From the NCBI GenBank assembly GCA_018136815.1, contig CM030940.1, positions 1,198,313 through 1,262,312 of the forward strand: DNA of 64,000 nucleotides. The letters run 5' to 3'. This document shows positions 22,785-34,785 of this stretch, in pieces; position 1 is the first letter of the stretch, and each line of letters begins with the position of its first letter. The translations under genes and the position numbers were made by a program. The notes beneath the pieces are model-generated. The model was not told where the DNA came from. It searched no databases and worked only from the letters and a program-made list of their open reading frames with translations. This DNA comes from Isochrysis galbana. Its lineage: Eukaryota; Haptophyta; Isochrysidales; Isochrysidaceae.

Positions 22785-25183
22785 TTATCTAGGTCGGGAC
22801 GTGCGCTGAGCGCTAGTTGCACGTTTACTATGCCCACCCGCCGGGCGCTTCGCACCACGCGTTCCCGCGCTAGTCCCCGGCCCGCTCCTTGCACCCCTTG
22901 CCCGACTTCTTGAACTACTGGTCTGCCCACTGCCAACGCTGCCGCTCTGTCGATGGGCCATAACAGTCTCGTATGCCCGCTGTGCTCGCATGAACTTATG
23001 AGATGCCTCTGCGGTAGCCTGCTCCATGCGCATGAGAGGACAGGCGGTCGTCAGCAGGAACATGTGAGGCGAGGACAAAAGCTAGAGGGCGGTAGAGTAC
23101 CACGAAAGATGAGGCGGTACCTTCACCTTTGCGGATGCGCCCCTCATTTTATCAGGATGATACGCAAGCGCTGTTCTGTGGTAGGCGCTCTTTATTTCTC
23201 GTGCCGAGTGCCGTGACAGCGGCGGTGGCGCAAGTCCGAGTTCGCGGTAGGCGTCCGCCACTGAGAAGCCCACTCGTGCCCTGATGTGCAAAGATGGAGT
23301 ATGATACGTTGGAAAGTGAAACTCACAATAGCAACGTTCCCCGAGGCACGCAGGCAAGATGGCAGAGCGGAGAGCAATGCAACGGGTTCTTGTTCAATGG
23401 ATGCGGTGCGCCGTCTTGCATGAAGCGCACCATCGCGTGCCGTCGACGTCCCAGTCAAAGCATCGGTTGATCGCCCCAGGAAGGACACAGAGGCGTTGAA
23501 ACTTTTGACCAAGCAGTGCCTGCAGCGCGTCACGAGCGCACATCGGCTCGGTCTTGCGCTTGGCCCACGAACGCAGCCGATCAGGGCGAAGGGTGCACAG
23601 CCATGCCCCTGGAACGACGAATGGGACAGTGGGAGCCACGGGAAAGGGTGGTGAGATCTGACCAAGGTTTGAAGCTAGGCAAATTACTGGGCTGGGTAGC
23701 GTGAGGATGGCACTAGCGGCAAGAGCAGCGAGACGCGCAGAGAATCTCCACCTGCAAGGTGCAGCCCATTCACAGAGAGCGAGACACCGTCAACAGTAAT
23801 TGGTAGTTCGCTAGAGGCCAGGCTGCACATCGTCAATGATCCCCAGAATCCGGCCAGTACCGAGAGCCAGAGCGCATACGTAAGGAAACCTGCGCTTGAA
23901 CCTCGTCGGGTTGGCACATGCCGGCGCCCAGTCGTGCCGCTCTCCGGCGGAATGGTCGCCGGCGCCACGCTCATCACTGCTTCCATGCCATCCCTCTTGC
24001 TTGACTCGTCAGGATGATCCACCGGACGTCCGCCAAGCTCGACTCGTGCACGCTCCTCCTCCCAGGTTGCGTCTCTCGCACGAATGTCAATATCAAATCC
24101 ACCTGTCACGCAGCGCTGCTCTGGCCCCATGGCTTCGGTTGAGCCCCTCACAGCTGAAGTCTGATACCCAGCCGTCATCGCATGCGTCCGAGCCAAAGCA
24201 ACCTCGCTGACTCGAGCTTCCGCCGAGGCGCCCAGCCGGTCCCAAGGCAAAGAGGCAACGAGGCGAGCAACGAGGACCGGCACCAGCGTCTCGATGAGCC
24301 TGCGTTGAGCCAGCTCCGCCGGGTTTGGAGCGGGCGCCGCGTGGAGCGGCGGCAACGCCGCCAGGAGGTAAGCCCATGTGGCAGCAGCGGCAGTGGTGGC
24401 GAAGCACGCATGGACAAGGGACGTGGCCACTGGCCCTATCATGAGCGCTGCGGCCACTCCCGGCAGATATGCAGCCGCGCGCACGCACGCGTGAAAATTG
24501 GGCGGCAGCAGGCTCGATGGAAGAATCAGCCAGAGCGAGAAGGCAAGATGCAAGAGCTCACTGACAGCAGTAGAGCACACCGAGATGATGCAGCGCACCG
24601 AGGCGATGCTCAAAGAAATGGCGCCCAACACCGCACTGAGGAGCGCCGGTTGCGGCGGCTTGCGCTGCACAGGTCCGATTGCAGGGAGCCCAGCACTTCC
24701 CACCGTCACGTGTTGATCTCTGCCCACTACCACTGAAGCCGGGAAGCTGCAGGCCCGGTGCTCTTTGTCCTCGGCAGCCTGAGAGGCACGTAGCAGCCGA
24801 TTGACGTCGCGTGGGATCCAGAGGGCGTCATACAGCCATCCAACCCCGCCATAGTTGAGGGTGAGACAAGCTCTAAATGCGGCACGCTGCCGGCCTAGAT
24901 AGAGGTGGTGCAGACCGAAGATGCCGCCGAAGAACCAGAGCCAAAAGGCGATGCAGAGCGTCCGCGTACGGCGCAGACCACCGAGTGGGGGCTCATCGGG
25001 CGCGCGCAGCTGCGAGGGTCGTATGTTGGCAAGCGAAGGTGGTGACGGGTACGGTGGAAGTGCTCCACCCAGCTCCGCGGCGCCGTGGAGCGCTGGCTTC
25101 GTGTGGAGAGCGGTGGCCGGCGCCTCCGCCATCGCGGCCGCGGCTGCGCTCAGGAGAAGGAGGAGGTGCGAGCGCGCTGGCAT
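22785..25183 (-). CDS. DNAJC22/Wurst-like polytopic membrane protein: TM2 domain plus C-terminal J domain
   Basis: Exons 23752-25183, 23431-23608, 23127-23280, 22785-23018 (minus) sum to 666 codons with all phases matching; 665 aa. A signal-like N-terminus (MPARSHLLLLLSAAAAAMAEA) is followed by a TM2 domain at about residues 75-130 (AFWLWFFGGIFGLHHLYLGR, then NYGGVGWLYDALWIPRDVN). Several hydrophobic segments follow. Exon 2 ends INRCFDWDVDGTRW. Exon 3 carries the J domain: DAYRELGL, REIKSAYHRTALAYHPDK with the HPD tripeptide that stimulates Hsp70. Exon 4 supplies helix IV (FMRAQRAYETVMAH) and a basic, Arg/Ser/Gly-rich tail. This TM2-then-J order is that of animal DNAJC22, implicated in clathrin-mediated endocytosis. 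Function in this organism is inference. The first exon's frame continues 5' into purine repeats, so ATG 25183 is chosen. Confidence 0.88.
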
Positions 25184-25566
25184 GAGGGAGGAGTGGCGGA
25201 ACCTCCTGGTGGGAGGTCGACTCCCGCTCTCCCGTTCTGCGCTTCCCCCCCCCCCTCCCCTCCCCTGTCTCTCTTGGTCTCTCTCCTCTACCCCGATCTC
25301 CTCCCTCTCCCTTCTCTCTCCCTCTCTCCCCCTCTCCCTCTCCCTCCCTCCCACCCCTCTCTCCCTGCGTGCATGAAGTATTATGTCCTCCTCACTCTCT
25401 CTTTCTCTCTCAGACCGTCGACCTCTCTCTCCTCCACTCTCGCTTCTTCTCTCGATCCTCTCTCTCTCTATTCTTTCCCATCCCCTGCCCCCTCTCCTCC
25501 TCTGTTCTCTTGTAATACGTAGTCCCCGCTCCTCTCTCCCCTGCTTTCCTCTGCTCTCCGTCTCAC

Positions 25567-25635
<69 letters not shown>

Positions 25636-27901
25636 CTCCTCTCTCTCTTTCTTCTCTCTCCTCTCTCTCTTTCTTCTCTCTCTCTCTGTCTTCTCTCTCT
25701 CTCTGTGGATCCTCTCCGCACGAGCCGCTTCCCCTCCCGCTCGCTCGCTCCTCCCGCCAAAGAGAAAACAATACTACCCGGAGGACTTCTGCTGATCATA
25801 TTTTAGGAAATTACGGCCGCGCCATGTTGTGTTGCGTGTAGTTCTAAACTTGTAGCAAAAAAAGTATTCAACGGCAACTCAACAGGAGGCAAGTGAACAA
25901 CAGCGTCGACCCCCGACTGACCCCGTGGTCAAAATCCTGTCTCCTCCCTCGTCGATATTGTCGTTGTTTCTCGTTTCTCGTCGTTTGTCGCTCCTTCTCG
26001 CTTTCTTCCGTTTGGCTTCGCCCACCCGCCTTGTTCTGTTCTTAGGTTTCCCTTTCGTTGTCTCGCCTCGCGTGGACGCTCGAATTCTAGCAAGGGGCAA
26101 GGGGTGTCGCATCCGCGATCGACCTTTTTGTTTTAGAAGTCATATGCGTTTCTATGTCTATGTCCCCTCCTTGAATGAATAAGGCTAGTCACTAGTCACC
26201 GTCGCATCATCCTACATTCTACATTCGCCCTCTTTGCCCTCGCCCTCGCCTCCTTTGCTCCTAAGTAGAGCACAAGGGGAGGAGCCGCAAGGCGGGTAGT
26301 GGGGAGCGAGGCGGGAAGGAGCGTGGCTACGAAAATAGATCTCAGTGCCGCGCGCGAGGCGAGAATATTAAAAGGTTTTTTTTTCCTTGTTTGGTCTGTC
26401 AGCAGGTCCCTGTGCGTTTCGTAGTAAAGATACGTAAGTGTGGAGAGTGTTGAGGAGAGTGTGGTGGCCGTGTCGTCAGTCGTCAGTCTGTCGGACTCTA
26501 TTCCATCTGTTGTCTGTCGTCTGTCGTTCATCGTTCGTCGATCTCGTTCTCGTTCTCGTTCCCATTCTCGTCCCTCGTTCTCAACACTCCATCCGTACCA
26601 AGCCACTCCCTCAGCCACAAAGCCTCAGCCTATCAATCAACCTCCAGTCGGCCAGCCATGTCCGCCCCGTCCTCGCGCTCGCCCTCGCCCAAGCCCGTCC
26701 TCCCGCCTTCCTTTGCTGAGTAGGTGGTCAAGCCCGCCATTCCAACACTCCCGGCCATTCCCGCCTCGCCTCGCCTCCCGCCGATCGTTGCCCCTCCGTC
26801 TCATCGCATGTCGAGCGCGCGCCCGCCCGCTCCCTCCCCCCCCCATCTCTCCTCTCTCCTGCTAGCTGCCCACTGCCCACCACCCACCACCTTGGCCGCT
26901 TGGCCTCTTCACATGCACCTGCCAACTCCTGCTCTCTATTGTTTGTTTGCGCTGCCGTCCCCTTTGCGCGCGCGCGCGCGCGCCACGCGCTGCACGCTGA
27001 ACACCCCCTAGTAACCAGTAAAAATAAGCTAGTGTACTTTAAGTATAATAATAGCGATACTAGAAGTTGTAATAAGGGTGTAAGCTGATATTAGATATTA
27101 GTACTGATGTAAGTTCTAAGTTCTGATGTAAGTGTAAGCTCAAAAGCACCGTAACACCGTAAGCTTAAGCTTATGGACTGACAGCTGACAGCCCAACTAG
27201 AACTAGGCACAAAATTTAAAATTTGGGGCAACGAATCAATAATGAACAATGAACAATGAATCCGAAATCTGTGAGAAATATCGAACGAAATTAGAAATTT
27301 GAAATTTGGGGGAGGTTCGAGGTTCAAAAGAAATCCTGATCCTGACCTGGGCCTATTTCTGGCTATTTATTCCGTAGGTGCCACGTGCCACGGGCCGGGC
27401 ACATGGCTGATGACCAAGAACGGTCTCGCATCGCGCCCGGCGTCGTTTTGAATTTGGGCTTCGCAAGTTAGAGTATTTAGGCCTGTTTTGCCGGTTTTGG
27501 GTTACGCTTCGTTCTTGGGCCTCCCGGGGGGGGATCTGTGGCCCAAAGGGCATCGAATAGAGCGCACGGCTCGTCCGTGGTGTATGTGGCTAGGGATGCT
27601 AGCTAACAAGACCCTCTACAAAACAACTCTCTACGTCTTTCTCTAGCTCTAGAGCTGTCGCGAGGCGCGAGCCCTGTCATCACCGCCGATGATGGCTGCC
27701 GTTCACTCGGATCGACTCCTCCTGGGAGCACTTGACTCTCACCTACTCGAGGGGTTGAAGAATCCTATTAGAACGCCTTCAGCCGATCGCTCGATACCCA
27801 CCAACATTCATCTGAAAGGATGAGCTAGTTAGTGGTCCTCTCCCTCCCTCCCTCTCTCTCTCCCCCCCCCCCCCCTCTCTCTCCCCCGCCCCCTCCCCTT
27901 C

Positions 27902-27941
<40 letters not shown>

Positions 27942-28757
27942 CCTCCCTCTCTCTCTCTCTCTCTTTCTCTCCCTCTCTCTCTCTCTCTCTCTGCTCTGCT
28001 CTGCTCTGCTCTCTCTGCTTCTCTCTTCTTCTCTGTGTTCTCTCTCTTCTCTCTCTCGCCCTCCCCCACCCCCCTTCTCCCTCTCTAAACTCTCATCCGT
28101 GGTGATGATACACCTTCTTCACTCTGATCTCTCTTCTCTCTCCAGAGGGCCCTTTTATCCTCCCTTCCTCTACTTCTTCACCCTTTCCCTCCCCCTCCCC
28201 CGCACTCAGCGCCGCCGTCTCGGTACGCCGCCGTCTCCCTCTCCCTCCGTCCGCTCTCCCTCTCCTCTCCCCTCTCCCCTCTCTCCTCGCCGCCCCGCAC
28301 TCCCTCGCCGCCTCCTCCCCCATCTCCGAACGCCACCACTCCCGCCCCCATCTCCTGCTCCCCCCCCCCTTCCTCCCCTTCCTCACTCCGTCGCTCTACT
28401 CCCGCCCCCCATCCCCTTCTCTGCCTCCCTCCCTCCCTCCCGTCCCCTTCGATGCGTCTCTCCCCCGTTTCTGTCATCTTCACCTTCAACCTGTCCCTCT
28501 CCCTTTCACCTCGCGCCCTCTCCCCTTCTTCTCTCCCACGTTCCCCACTTCACTATGGGAGAAACCCCTCGCAATCAAGCCATATTCACAACTGCCGGAC
28601 GCTAGGCGGAGGGAGGGGCGTCCGCCCGTCGCGCGGAGTGTCCGAGCATCCTTCTGTGCAGCGATATGCGCATACGCGCGCATGTCCCACCGACCTGCTT
28701 GCCGTCCGTCTGCGTACAGGCTCAGCCATAGGCTGTTCTCCTTCCTACTCTTGAGAG
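25184..28757. other. Intergenic, microsatellites and repeats
   Basis: Long (CT)n arrays at 25570-25700 and 27835-28060, pyrimidine-rich DNA to 28540, a short retroelement 3' module at 26225-26395 (plus orientation, ending in a T run), and AT-richer DNA at 27010-27330 carrying gaaatttggg words like those in the hAT subterminal regions. No supported gene in 3.5 kb. Confidence 0.5.
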
Positions 28758-29998
28758 ATGAAGCTGCTCATCAAGACTTTAAAGGAGGAGCGATTCGAAG
28801 TGGAGTGCGAGCCGTCCGACTCAATTGCCTCAATCAAGGAGAAGCTTGCAGCGATGGTGAGACACGAGAACGCGCACGCTGAGCAAGAAGCCTCCCGTCT
28901 TTTGCAGTGGCGTTGACGCTCGGGCTTGACATGACTCATACCAGTTCCAGTTAGATCTCTTGATCACCGTCCTGTTTGTACCCGGCATCACAGGATTCTG
29001 CTGCACCTGCCGATCAGTCCAAGCTCATTTTCCAAGGACGTGTGCTGACGGACGCCATCCTCCTCTCCTCGTTGTGCATCAAAGAGCACGACTTCATGGT
29101 CCTGATGAAGCCCAAGCCAGCCGTAGTCGCAGCAGCGGTTGCAGCTGCAGCGGCGACCCATGTCCCGCCGCCTGTCGACGCGCCTGCACCGGCAGCGCCA
29201 CTTCCCGCGCCCGCACCTCCCGGGCCCGCGCCCGCAACGGGTGATGCCGTGAACAGTATCACGCTCGACGACTCCGTGATCGATTCGCTCTGCGATATGG
29301 GCTTCCCGCGAGCTCAAGTACTCGCTGCCTTAGCGGCTGCCTTTGGCAACGCTGAGCGCGCTGTACAGTACCTGTTTGAGCCGTCAAGCATGCCTACTTC
29401 ATCACTCGCACTCCCCGCGCAAGTGACTCCTGCGCCGCTGGCTGCCACCCCGCCCGCGTTAGCGCCACCTGCACCGGCTGCAACGCCGGCAGCGCCCCCC
29501 GCATCTAGCGGGCCGTTCACGGCAGAAAGCATCCTCGCAGCGCTAGGTGGGGGCGCTCCCCCACAGATGTCACCCTTGGAGCAGATGATGAGCGAGCCGC
29601 AGCTGCTTCAGCTCATCACCTTGGCTCGGCAGAACCCTAGCAGTCTAGGGCCACTGCTACAAGAGTTGTCGACGGCCGCTCCACATCTCGTCCAGATGGT
29701 CTCGAACAACCAACAAAGCTTTCAGCAGCTCCTCACAATGGAGTCGTTGCCCACTCCACCAGCCACGGGTCAGGGAAGAGCGGCGTCGACGCCTGGCATA
29801 GCAGCATCCGAGGCAGGTGGTGGTGGCGGTGGTGGTGGAGGAGGCACGGTGCACATCCAACTAACCCGCGAGGAGGCCGATGCCATTGGACGGCTGCAGC
29901 AGCTTGGATTTTCCCGTGATCAGGCGGCACAGGCTTTCCTCGCCTGCGAGAAAAACGAGACCCTCGCCGCGAACCTCTTGTTTGAAGGGGGTTTGTAG
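28758..29998 (+). CDS. RAD23: RAD23-type UBL-UBA protein
   Basis: Proteasome shuttle and nucleotide-excision-repair cofactor. Exons 28758-28856 and 28994-29998, phase 0, 367 aa. The N-terminal UBL starts MKLLIKTLKEERFEVECEPS and resumes after the intron with KLIFQGRVLTD. A Pro/Ala linker is followed by UBA1 (about residues 130-170: IDSLCDMGFPRAQVLAALAA). The XPC-binding domain (about 225-280) has LEQMMSEPQLLQLITLARQN and LLQELSTAAPHLVQMVSNNQ. A Gly-rich linker and terminal UBA2 (IGRLQQLGFSRDQAAQAFLA ... NLLFEGGL) complete the canonical order. Length is typical (about 360-400). Start fixed by the UBL beta strand. Confidence 0.96.
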
Positions 29999-30674
29999 GG
30001 TGCGCGATGACGTCACTAGGAAGGTGACGAAGTGAGGACGACGCCAGCTTCAGAGGGGGATGCTCAATTATGCGATTGCCACCTACGTGTTCGAAGATGA
30101 CTTGGCGCTCATCCAATGATCCAATACGTGTTATGCAGGTTACCTACCGAGCACATTATTCGCCTGTAGGATGAAAGTGCTCCTCCACCCATGTGAAGCC
30201 ATCGACGATGCGACGCCATCGGCGATGTTCGCGGGTTACTCAGCGATTATGTACGATCGAGACGTGTTCGTCCGTGTGTTGAATGAGGGTGTGTTCATTA
30301 CTGTGTCGTCATGTTGTTGCCGTCAAGGGATGTCTGTGGCACGTATGACGCACAAGCGAGGAGTGTTGGTAATCGTACAAGCGTAGCCCGGGCCTTGAAT
30401 GTCACCATAGCACTGGCATCCCTGGGCTAGGAAGGCAGCGTTGCCAACTATCTTTAAAGAGATGGGTTCATGGAGCGCGCGTCGCTCTCCTCCTCTCATG
30501 CCACCCTGTGAGTGCGCTTATCTTGATCAAGGCTCGCGTTCCGTCAAAAGAGGGCCATGTGATAGTTTTGTTTTCACTCAGACTGTTATGTGATAGTTTT
30601 GTTTTCACTTCAGGACGCGGCTCGTGCGCATAGCAGCTATTACGTTATGTTCGAAAACGCTAAGCGGACACACC
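29999..30674. other. Intergenic
   Basis: A tandem duplication of about 24 bp (gtgatagttttgttttcact) at 30560-30608. The word cgcgttccgtcaaaagagg at 30535-30553 recurs at 43632 and 50255. No supported gene. Confidence 0.5.
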
Positions 30675-30687
30675 CTAAGCAGGCTGA

Positions 30688-31040
30688 GTTTTCATCTTCT
30701 TCGTCTTTTTCTCACACCCCTCCCTCCTCGATCCTGTTGTCAATGTCGTTCTGCTGGCAGGCGACCATGTCGCTTGGCTGATCCTGGGTGGCGAGGTCCG
30801 TGATGCGTGCGAGGACGGCCTTCTGGTTCTCCATGTAGAGTTTGCCAGCTGCTCGGCGCACTTGCACCATGGGACTCGTTTCAGCGTACGCGACCGCCGT
30901 GATGTGTGATGTATTCCATGCAGAGGTACGCGACGGCGGCCTCGTCTCCAATGTAGTTGGTCTTTGGGATCTTGTCGTACTCGTCGGAGTAGTCGCCGAC
31001 GAGCATGAGTTTTGCCTTGCACCAACGGCCCATGTATGGC
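30688..31040 (-). pseudogene. Frameshifted fragment of an unidentified protein
   Basis: The minus strand from about 31040 reads LIEPYMGRWCKAKLMLVGDY, then DEYDKIPKTNYIGDEAAVAY with LCMEYI, clearly protein-like. After a frameshift near 30905 another frame reads MVQVRRAAGKLYMENQKAVL, then ARITDLATQDQPSDM and CQQNDIDNRIEEGV to about 30718. The terminal DNA word gctgagttttcatcttctt (about 30690) is shared with the end of the ORF at 50808, implying a common element. No known family recognised. Its 5' end is cut at the left terminal repeat of the 31035-31817 element. Confidence 0.5.
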
Positions 31041-31817
31041 TCGATGAGTGCCCCCCCTGCGTTGTTTTACCCGAAAGGGGTGTTCCCCCAGCGTGGACTC
31101 GAGGAGAGCGGACGAGGACACACTGAGTGAACGCCCGTGCGCATTAGTACGACGACACCCCGCAACACCTTCTGTATAGACAGGTCACTCAACAGGACAG
31201 GAGGAAGGAGAGAACTTACTGTTGGGGACAGGTGCACCCCGCTTAGCTCGAACCCCCTGCACGACCCGGGCCCCTAAGTAGAGCACGAGGGGAGTTGCCG
31301 CAAGGCAGGGAGTGGGGGAGTGGGAAGAGAAAGGGCGTGGCTTCGCGAGCATCTTCCAGTGCCACGAGTGAGGCGAGAATATTAAAAGTTTTTTTTTCGA
31401 GGAGAGCGGACGCGTTGGGGTAGGCGGGGTCGGTGCGTGCACTTGAGGGGGGACAAATTATGGACAACTCAACCCTCACCTTGAATACACTATTTAGTTG
31501 AGTATTGACTATGACTACATGAGATTTGCTCTAATTATGTCTTGATTAATGGCCGAAGGCTGCTAATCAAGGTATAATTAATGGTGGCGAGCCCATGACT
31601 AAAATAGTCATAATACTCGACTACGGCTGGCGCTGGCGCAGCACGCACAGCACATTGCGAACGCCCGCTCGCCTGGTCACCGACACGCACCAGCACTCAC
31701 CGACCTACCACACTTACTACTCATACTCCCTCATACTCCAGCACACCCTCTCCTCGAGGCCACGCTGGGGGAAAACCCCTTTCGGGTAAAACAACGCAGG
31801 GGGGGGGGGGGCACTCG
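31035..31817. mobile_element. Element bounded by about 65-bp inverted repeats, carrying a nested retroelement
   Basis: 31035-31103 (gagtgcccccc...ctgcgttgttttacccgaaa...ctcgaggagag) recurs inverted at 31749-31817 with few mismatches. No transposase frame lies between. The interior holds the nested short retroelement 31115-31396. Target-site duplication not evident. Type unassigned. Confidence 0.6.
31115..31396 (+). mobile_element. Short retroelement (SINE-like), 282 bp, 16-bp target-site duplication
   Basis: Flanked by identical TCGAGGAGAGCGGACG at 31099-31114 and 31397-31412. The 3' end is gagaatattaaaag followed by nine T. The 3' module of about 150 bp (from gcccctaagtagagcacgag) recurs at 26235-26395 (+), 44580-44740 (+), 48411-48545 (-) and 15548-15700 (-). 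A duplication of this length next to a homopolymer tail indicates target-primed reverse transcription. No protein coding. Confidence 0.8.
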
Positions 31818-33135
31818 TGAGTTTAGGGGCCTAGAGCGCTAATCTCCCTCGCCCGAGCGAGTGGCCGCGGCGAGCCGCGGCCCTTCCCTCCTGGCTCTGG
31901 CGCCCCCGTCTTCTCTTACCCAACTAGGTCTAGAAGACACGCTGCCGCTCCCCCCTCCCCTCCCTCTTCCCTTTTCCTCCTCTCTTCCCTGCGGCGGGGG
32001 CCCATGGCGCGCGCCTGCGGCCCCTCGCTCAGGTCCCCAGATGGCCTGCAGGGCCTGGGAGCACAGCTCAGGGGGCAGGTGAGGCTGGGGCATGGCCCTG
32101 GCCCCTCCTGCCTCTCCCTCGCTGGCGCTCCGCTCCCCTGCAAGTCGACTGGAGCTGGCTGGGGGGTCGTGAACAGGGGGGCCCAGGGGGAGGAGGGGCT
32201 GGTCAGAGGGATGGGCTGGCCACGACAGGCCAGGGCGGGCGAATCAGGCGTGCCTGTGGGGAGAGGGATGGGTCAGCAGGGCAGTGTGCTCCTGGCAGGC
32301 CATCAGGCGTGCCAGGAGAGCGGGTGGTTCTTCCCCCATGGCAGGGGAGGAGTGGAGAGAGAGGGGGGCTCGTGCCCCGCCATGAGTGAACCAAGTATAA
32401 ACTTAGTTGAGGGGTATAGGATATAACATTAATTAACTTGTTTGTAGTTCTGTTTGTTTCATTGATTTTTTGCCGTGCGATGTTGCGTTAGTTTTCGGAG
32501 TTTTCTTGTTGGTGAGTGAGTGGTGTGGGGTGTTGTCTCTTGTCTTTCCTCGTCGCAATGTAGTGTGCCCTTTCCCCCCCTCTCTCAAGACTTCTCTACA
32601 CTCCATGCTCTAGCCCCAATTGAGACTTGCCACAATCAAGTATCCGCTTGATGCCACAGGCCACAGGAATAATACAACAGCGTTAGGGGTGGAGAATGCG
32701 TGCGTAAGGCATTAGTGGGCCCAAGGCTGCGCGCGTGGCGAGACTCTTACAAAATCAACTGCAAGAGCATCAGCATCATTAAAGTCAACTAGCTTGCTCA
32801 TCAGCACCGGGTATGGATGGCCCGCCGCATCAGCTACTACTCTACATGTGCGGTACAGAATATGCCAACCTCGCTAGCGTTGCTAGCTGCGCGTGTTGAC
32901 GCGGTTGGTCAGGCACTTTTGGCGCGCACCAGCGGTGTGATACGGTATGACGCAGGTGCAAGGGCAATAGCGAGACACACAGGAAAAGGCGACCTTGGAC
33001 TTGAGTGCTGGACATGCCGTACAGGATGGCAAGGAGAAAGTAGGCGGGGATGGAGGAAGGTGAGTGTGTGCGGGTGGAAAACAGCTCTTTTAAAGTCCCC
33101 CCCCCCTGACGCGCGTTCCCGGATCTGCAGGTTCA
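31818..33135. other. Intergenic with family-2 repeat and a hAT remnant
   Basis: 31990-32409 is a minus-orientation copy of the family-2 repeat (see 43983-44740), ending in aaccaagtataaacttagtt (32389-32408). At 32715-32830 the minus strand reads HPYPVLMSKLVDF, similar to HPYSVLVSELADY in the hAT fragment at 36371, so it is an old hAT scrap. The remainder has no supported gene. Confidence 0.5.
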
Positions 33136-34785
33136 TCACATGGATGCTCGATAGCTAGCCGGAAGGTACGTTGTAGCCACGTAGTAGCCATTTGCTCGAT
33201 GTTGGGATCGACGATTCTCGCCACCAGGCGCCCTACTTGCTGATACGGCATTGATCTCAGCCTTCACTTCATCGGCCAATCGGGCTGTCAAGAAAGAACC
33301 AAACTGAAGGGGCGAGAAGAGGTCACAGAGCTGGAAATCAGACGAACATGCACGAGCAGCCATAGCGGCGTGAATGCAATGTAAAGGAGCGCAGCATCGA
33401 TCGCACGCAAGCACGATGAATGCTTACAATGAGTTGGAGTGGATGTTGGATTAGAAGCGGTGTGATGAGGATTGCCAAGTCGTCGCGACCGCTGAACAAT
33501 ATTTGAAAAAGGGGCAAGCCGAGAGCCATCGTTTTCTGAGCGATAAGCACGGGGGCATGAAATGGCTAAACGGGCGGTCAGCGATTTCACAACACCGCCC
33601 ACGGGGAAGCAGGCATGAGCAACAGGTACCTGTGTCGACGCGAAAAGGAACGCGACTCGATGTGCCATCGTTGGGAGGCCAGATGGAATCATCCCCGAAA
33701 CGACCCAAGCGCCTCCCAGCGCTGCAAAATGCAGCACGACTACTAGAGCAGCAATGATGGCCAGCTGATCAGGCGGGAGCTCAAAGCCCTGAGTGGCATG
33801 GTGAGGGAATTAACGAGCTTAGCCCCTCCGAACTTGCACGTAGCTACACAAGCAAACGGCACGCCCTACATAGGGCCAAAGGCTCGGACCTGTGAAAAGG
33901 TGGCGACAAAGGTAGCAAATACAGTCACTAGAAGTAGAGACTCAGACGTACGCGAAAGCATCTTCTTTTGTTGCCGGGCCCATTCTCGGACGGATCGAGA
34001 AGTTCTCGCAAGCTGGCCAACGAAGAGTGGGGCAAGGACTTTGCACGAAAGTGAGAGGATGAGCCTCTCCCCAGGGATGGAAGCCATCTACAGGAGAAGA
34101 TGCGGTGCGAATTAATGTAAGGAAGATACACACAATGGACATGCGGCGATCGACGCACACAGGTATGCTGCTAGGTGCGACCGTCAATTACGAGGATTGA
34201 CCGATCGCCTAAATTTGGGAGGCCTTGCTTTGTGACGAGGTGCACCTGTCCAAGCATCGCGAAAATGAGGAGCGGCGAAACAACGGTACCAATCAAATTG
34301 CCCAGCACAGCGTTGAAGACAGCGAGCGCCTCGTCGCCTAATGCAGCCCTGGTCAGTGCAATGCACATGTTGACCGTCGTCGGGAGCGCCGCGGTTATGA
34401 TCATGCCGTCTGCAGCACTTGGGCTCAGCACGTGAACCAGCCTGAGCGGAGTGCATACTGCGGCAGTGACGCACGGGATGAGCAGCAGGTTGTAGGACTG
34501 GATCGCCAGGTGAGCACTCAGCCGGCGCGTCGCGGCACCCAGCTCGTTCGTGGGCATGGTCACTCCTGAGATGAGAAAGATGCCAATGGGCGCGCCCCAC
34601 TTGACTGCGGTGTCCAGTCTCTCCTGGTCGGCCTGCCCAAGCTGCGGAGCAGCCCAGGCGGCAAGGGCGACAGCAACGACGACACCGAGCACAAAGAAGC
34701 GCCTGTCGGCAAAGTCAGCAAGCCCGCGTACTAGTCGCTCGAGCCAGGCGCATGCGGGGTGTCGCTCCTCGTGCAAAACAATCAT
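33136..34785 (-). CDS. SLC10A7-like (bile acid:Na+ symporter superfamily) membrane protein
   Basis: Exons 34246-34785, 33890-34087, 33630-33788, 33428-33535, 33136-33330 (minus): 1200 nt, 399 aa, all phases match. Human SLC10A7 is about 340-360 aa with 10 TM segments and affects Golgi calcium and glycosylation. Conserved blocks seen: FFVLGVVVAVALAAWAAPQL (TM1), IGIFLISGVTMPTNEL, LPTTVNMCIALTRAALGDEA followed by VFNAVLGNLIGTVVSPLLIF, KVLAPLFVGQL, a segment ending in FASTQ, then KTMALGLPLFQILFSGRDDL and ITPLLIQHPLQLI, as in SLC10A7 (STxK..LGxPxL). ATG 34785 is chosen because upstream frame is Arg-rich non-conserved sequence. The C-terminal 64 residues are divergent. Bacterial YfeH-type relatives share the fold, so substrate is uncertain. 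Confidence 0.92.

Noticed and set aside
25184..25771. Extending the TM2/J protein to 25771
   Set aside because: Upstream frame is Arg/Glu repeats from a (GA)n array, not protein.
27779..28605. Long Ser/Leu/Pro and Arg/Glu frames
   Set aside because: Direct translation of CT/GA microsatellites on both strands.
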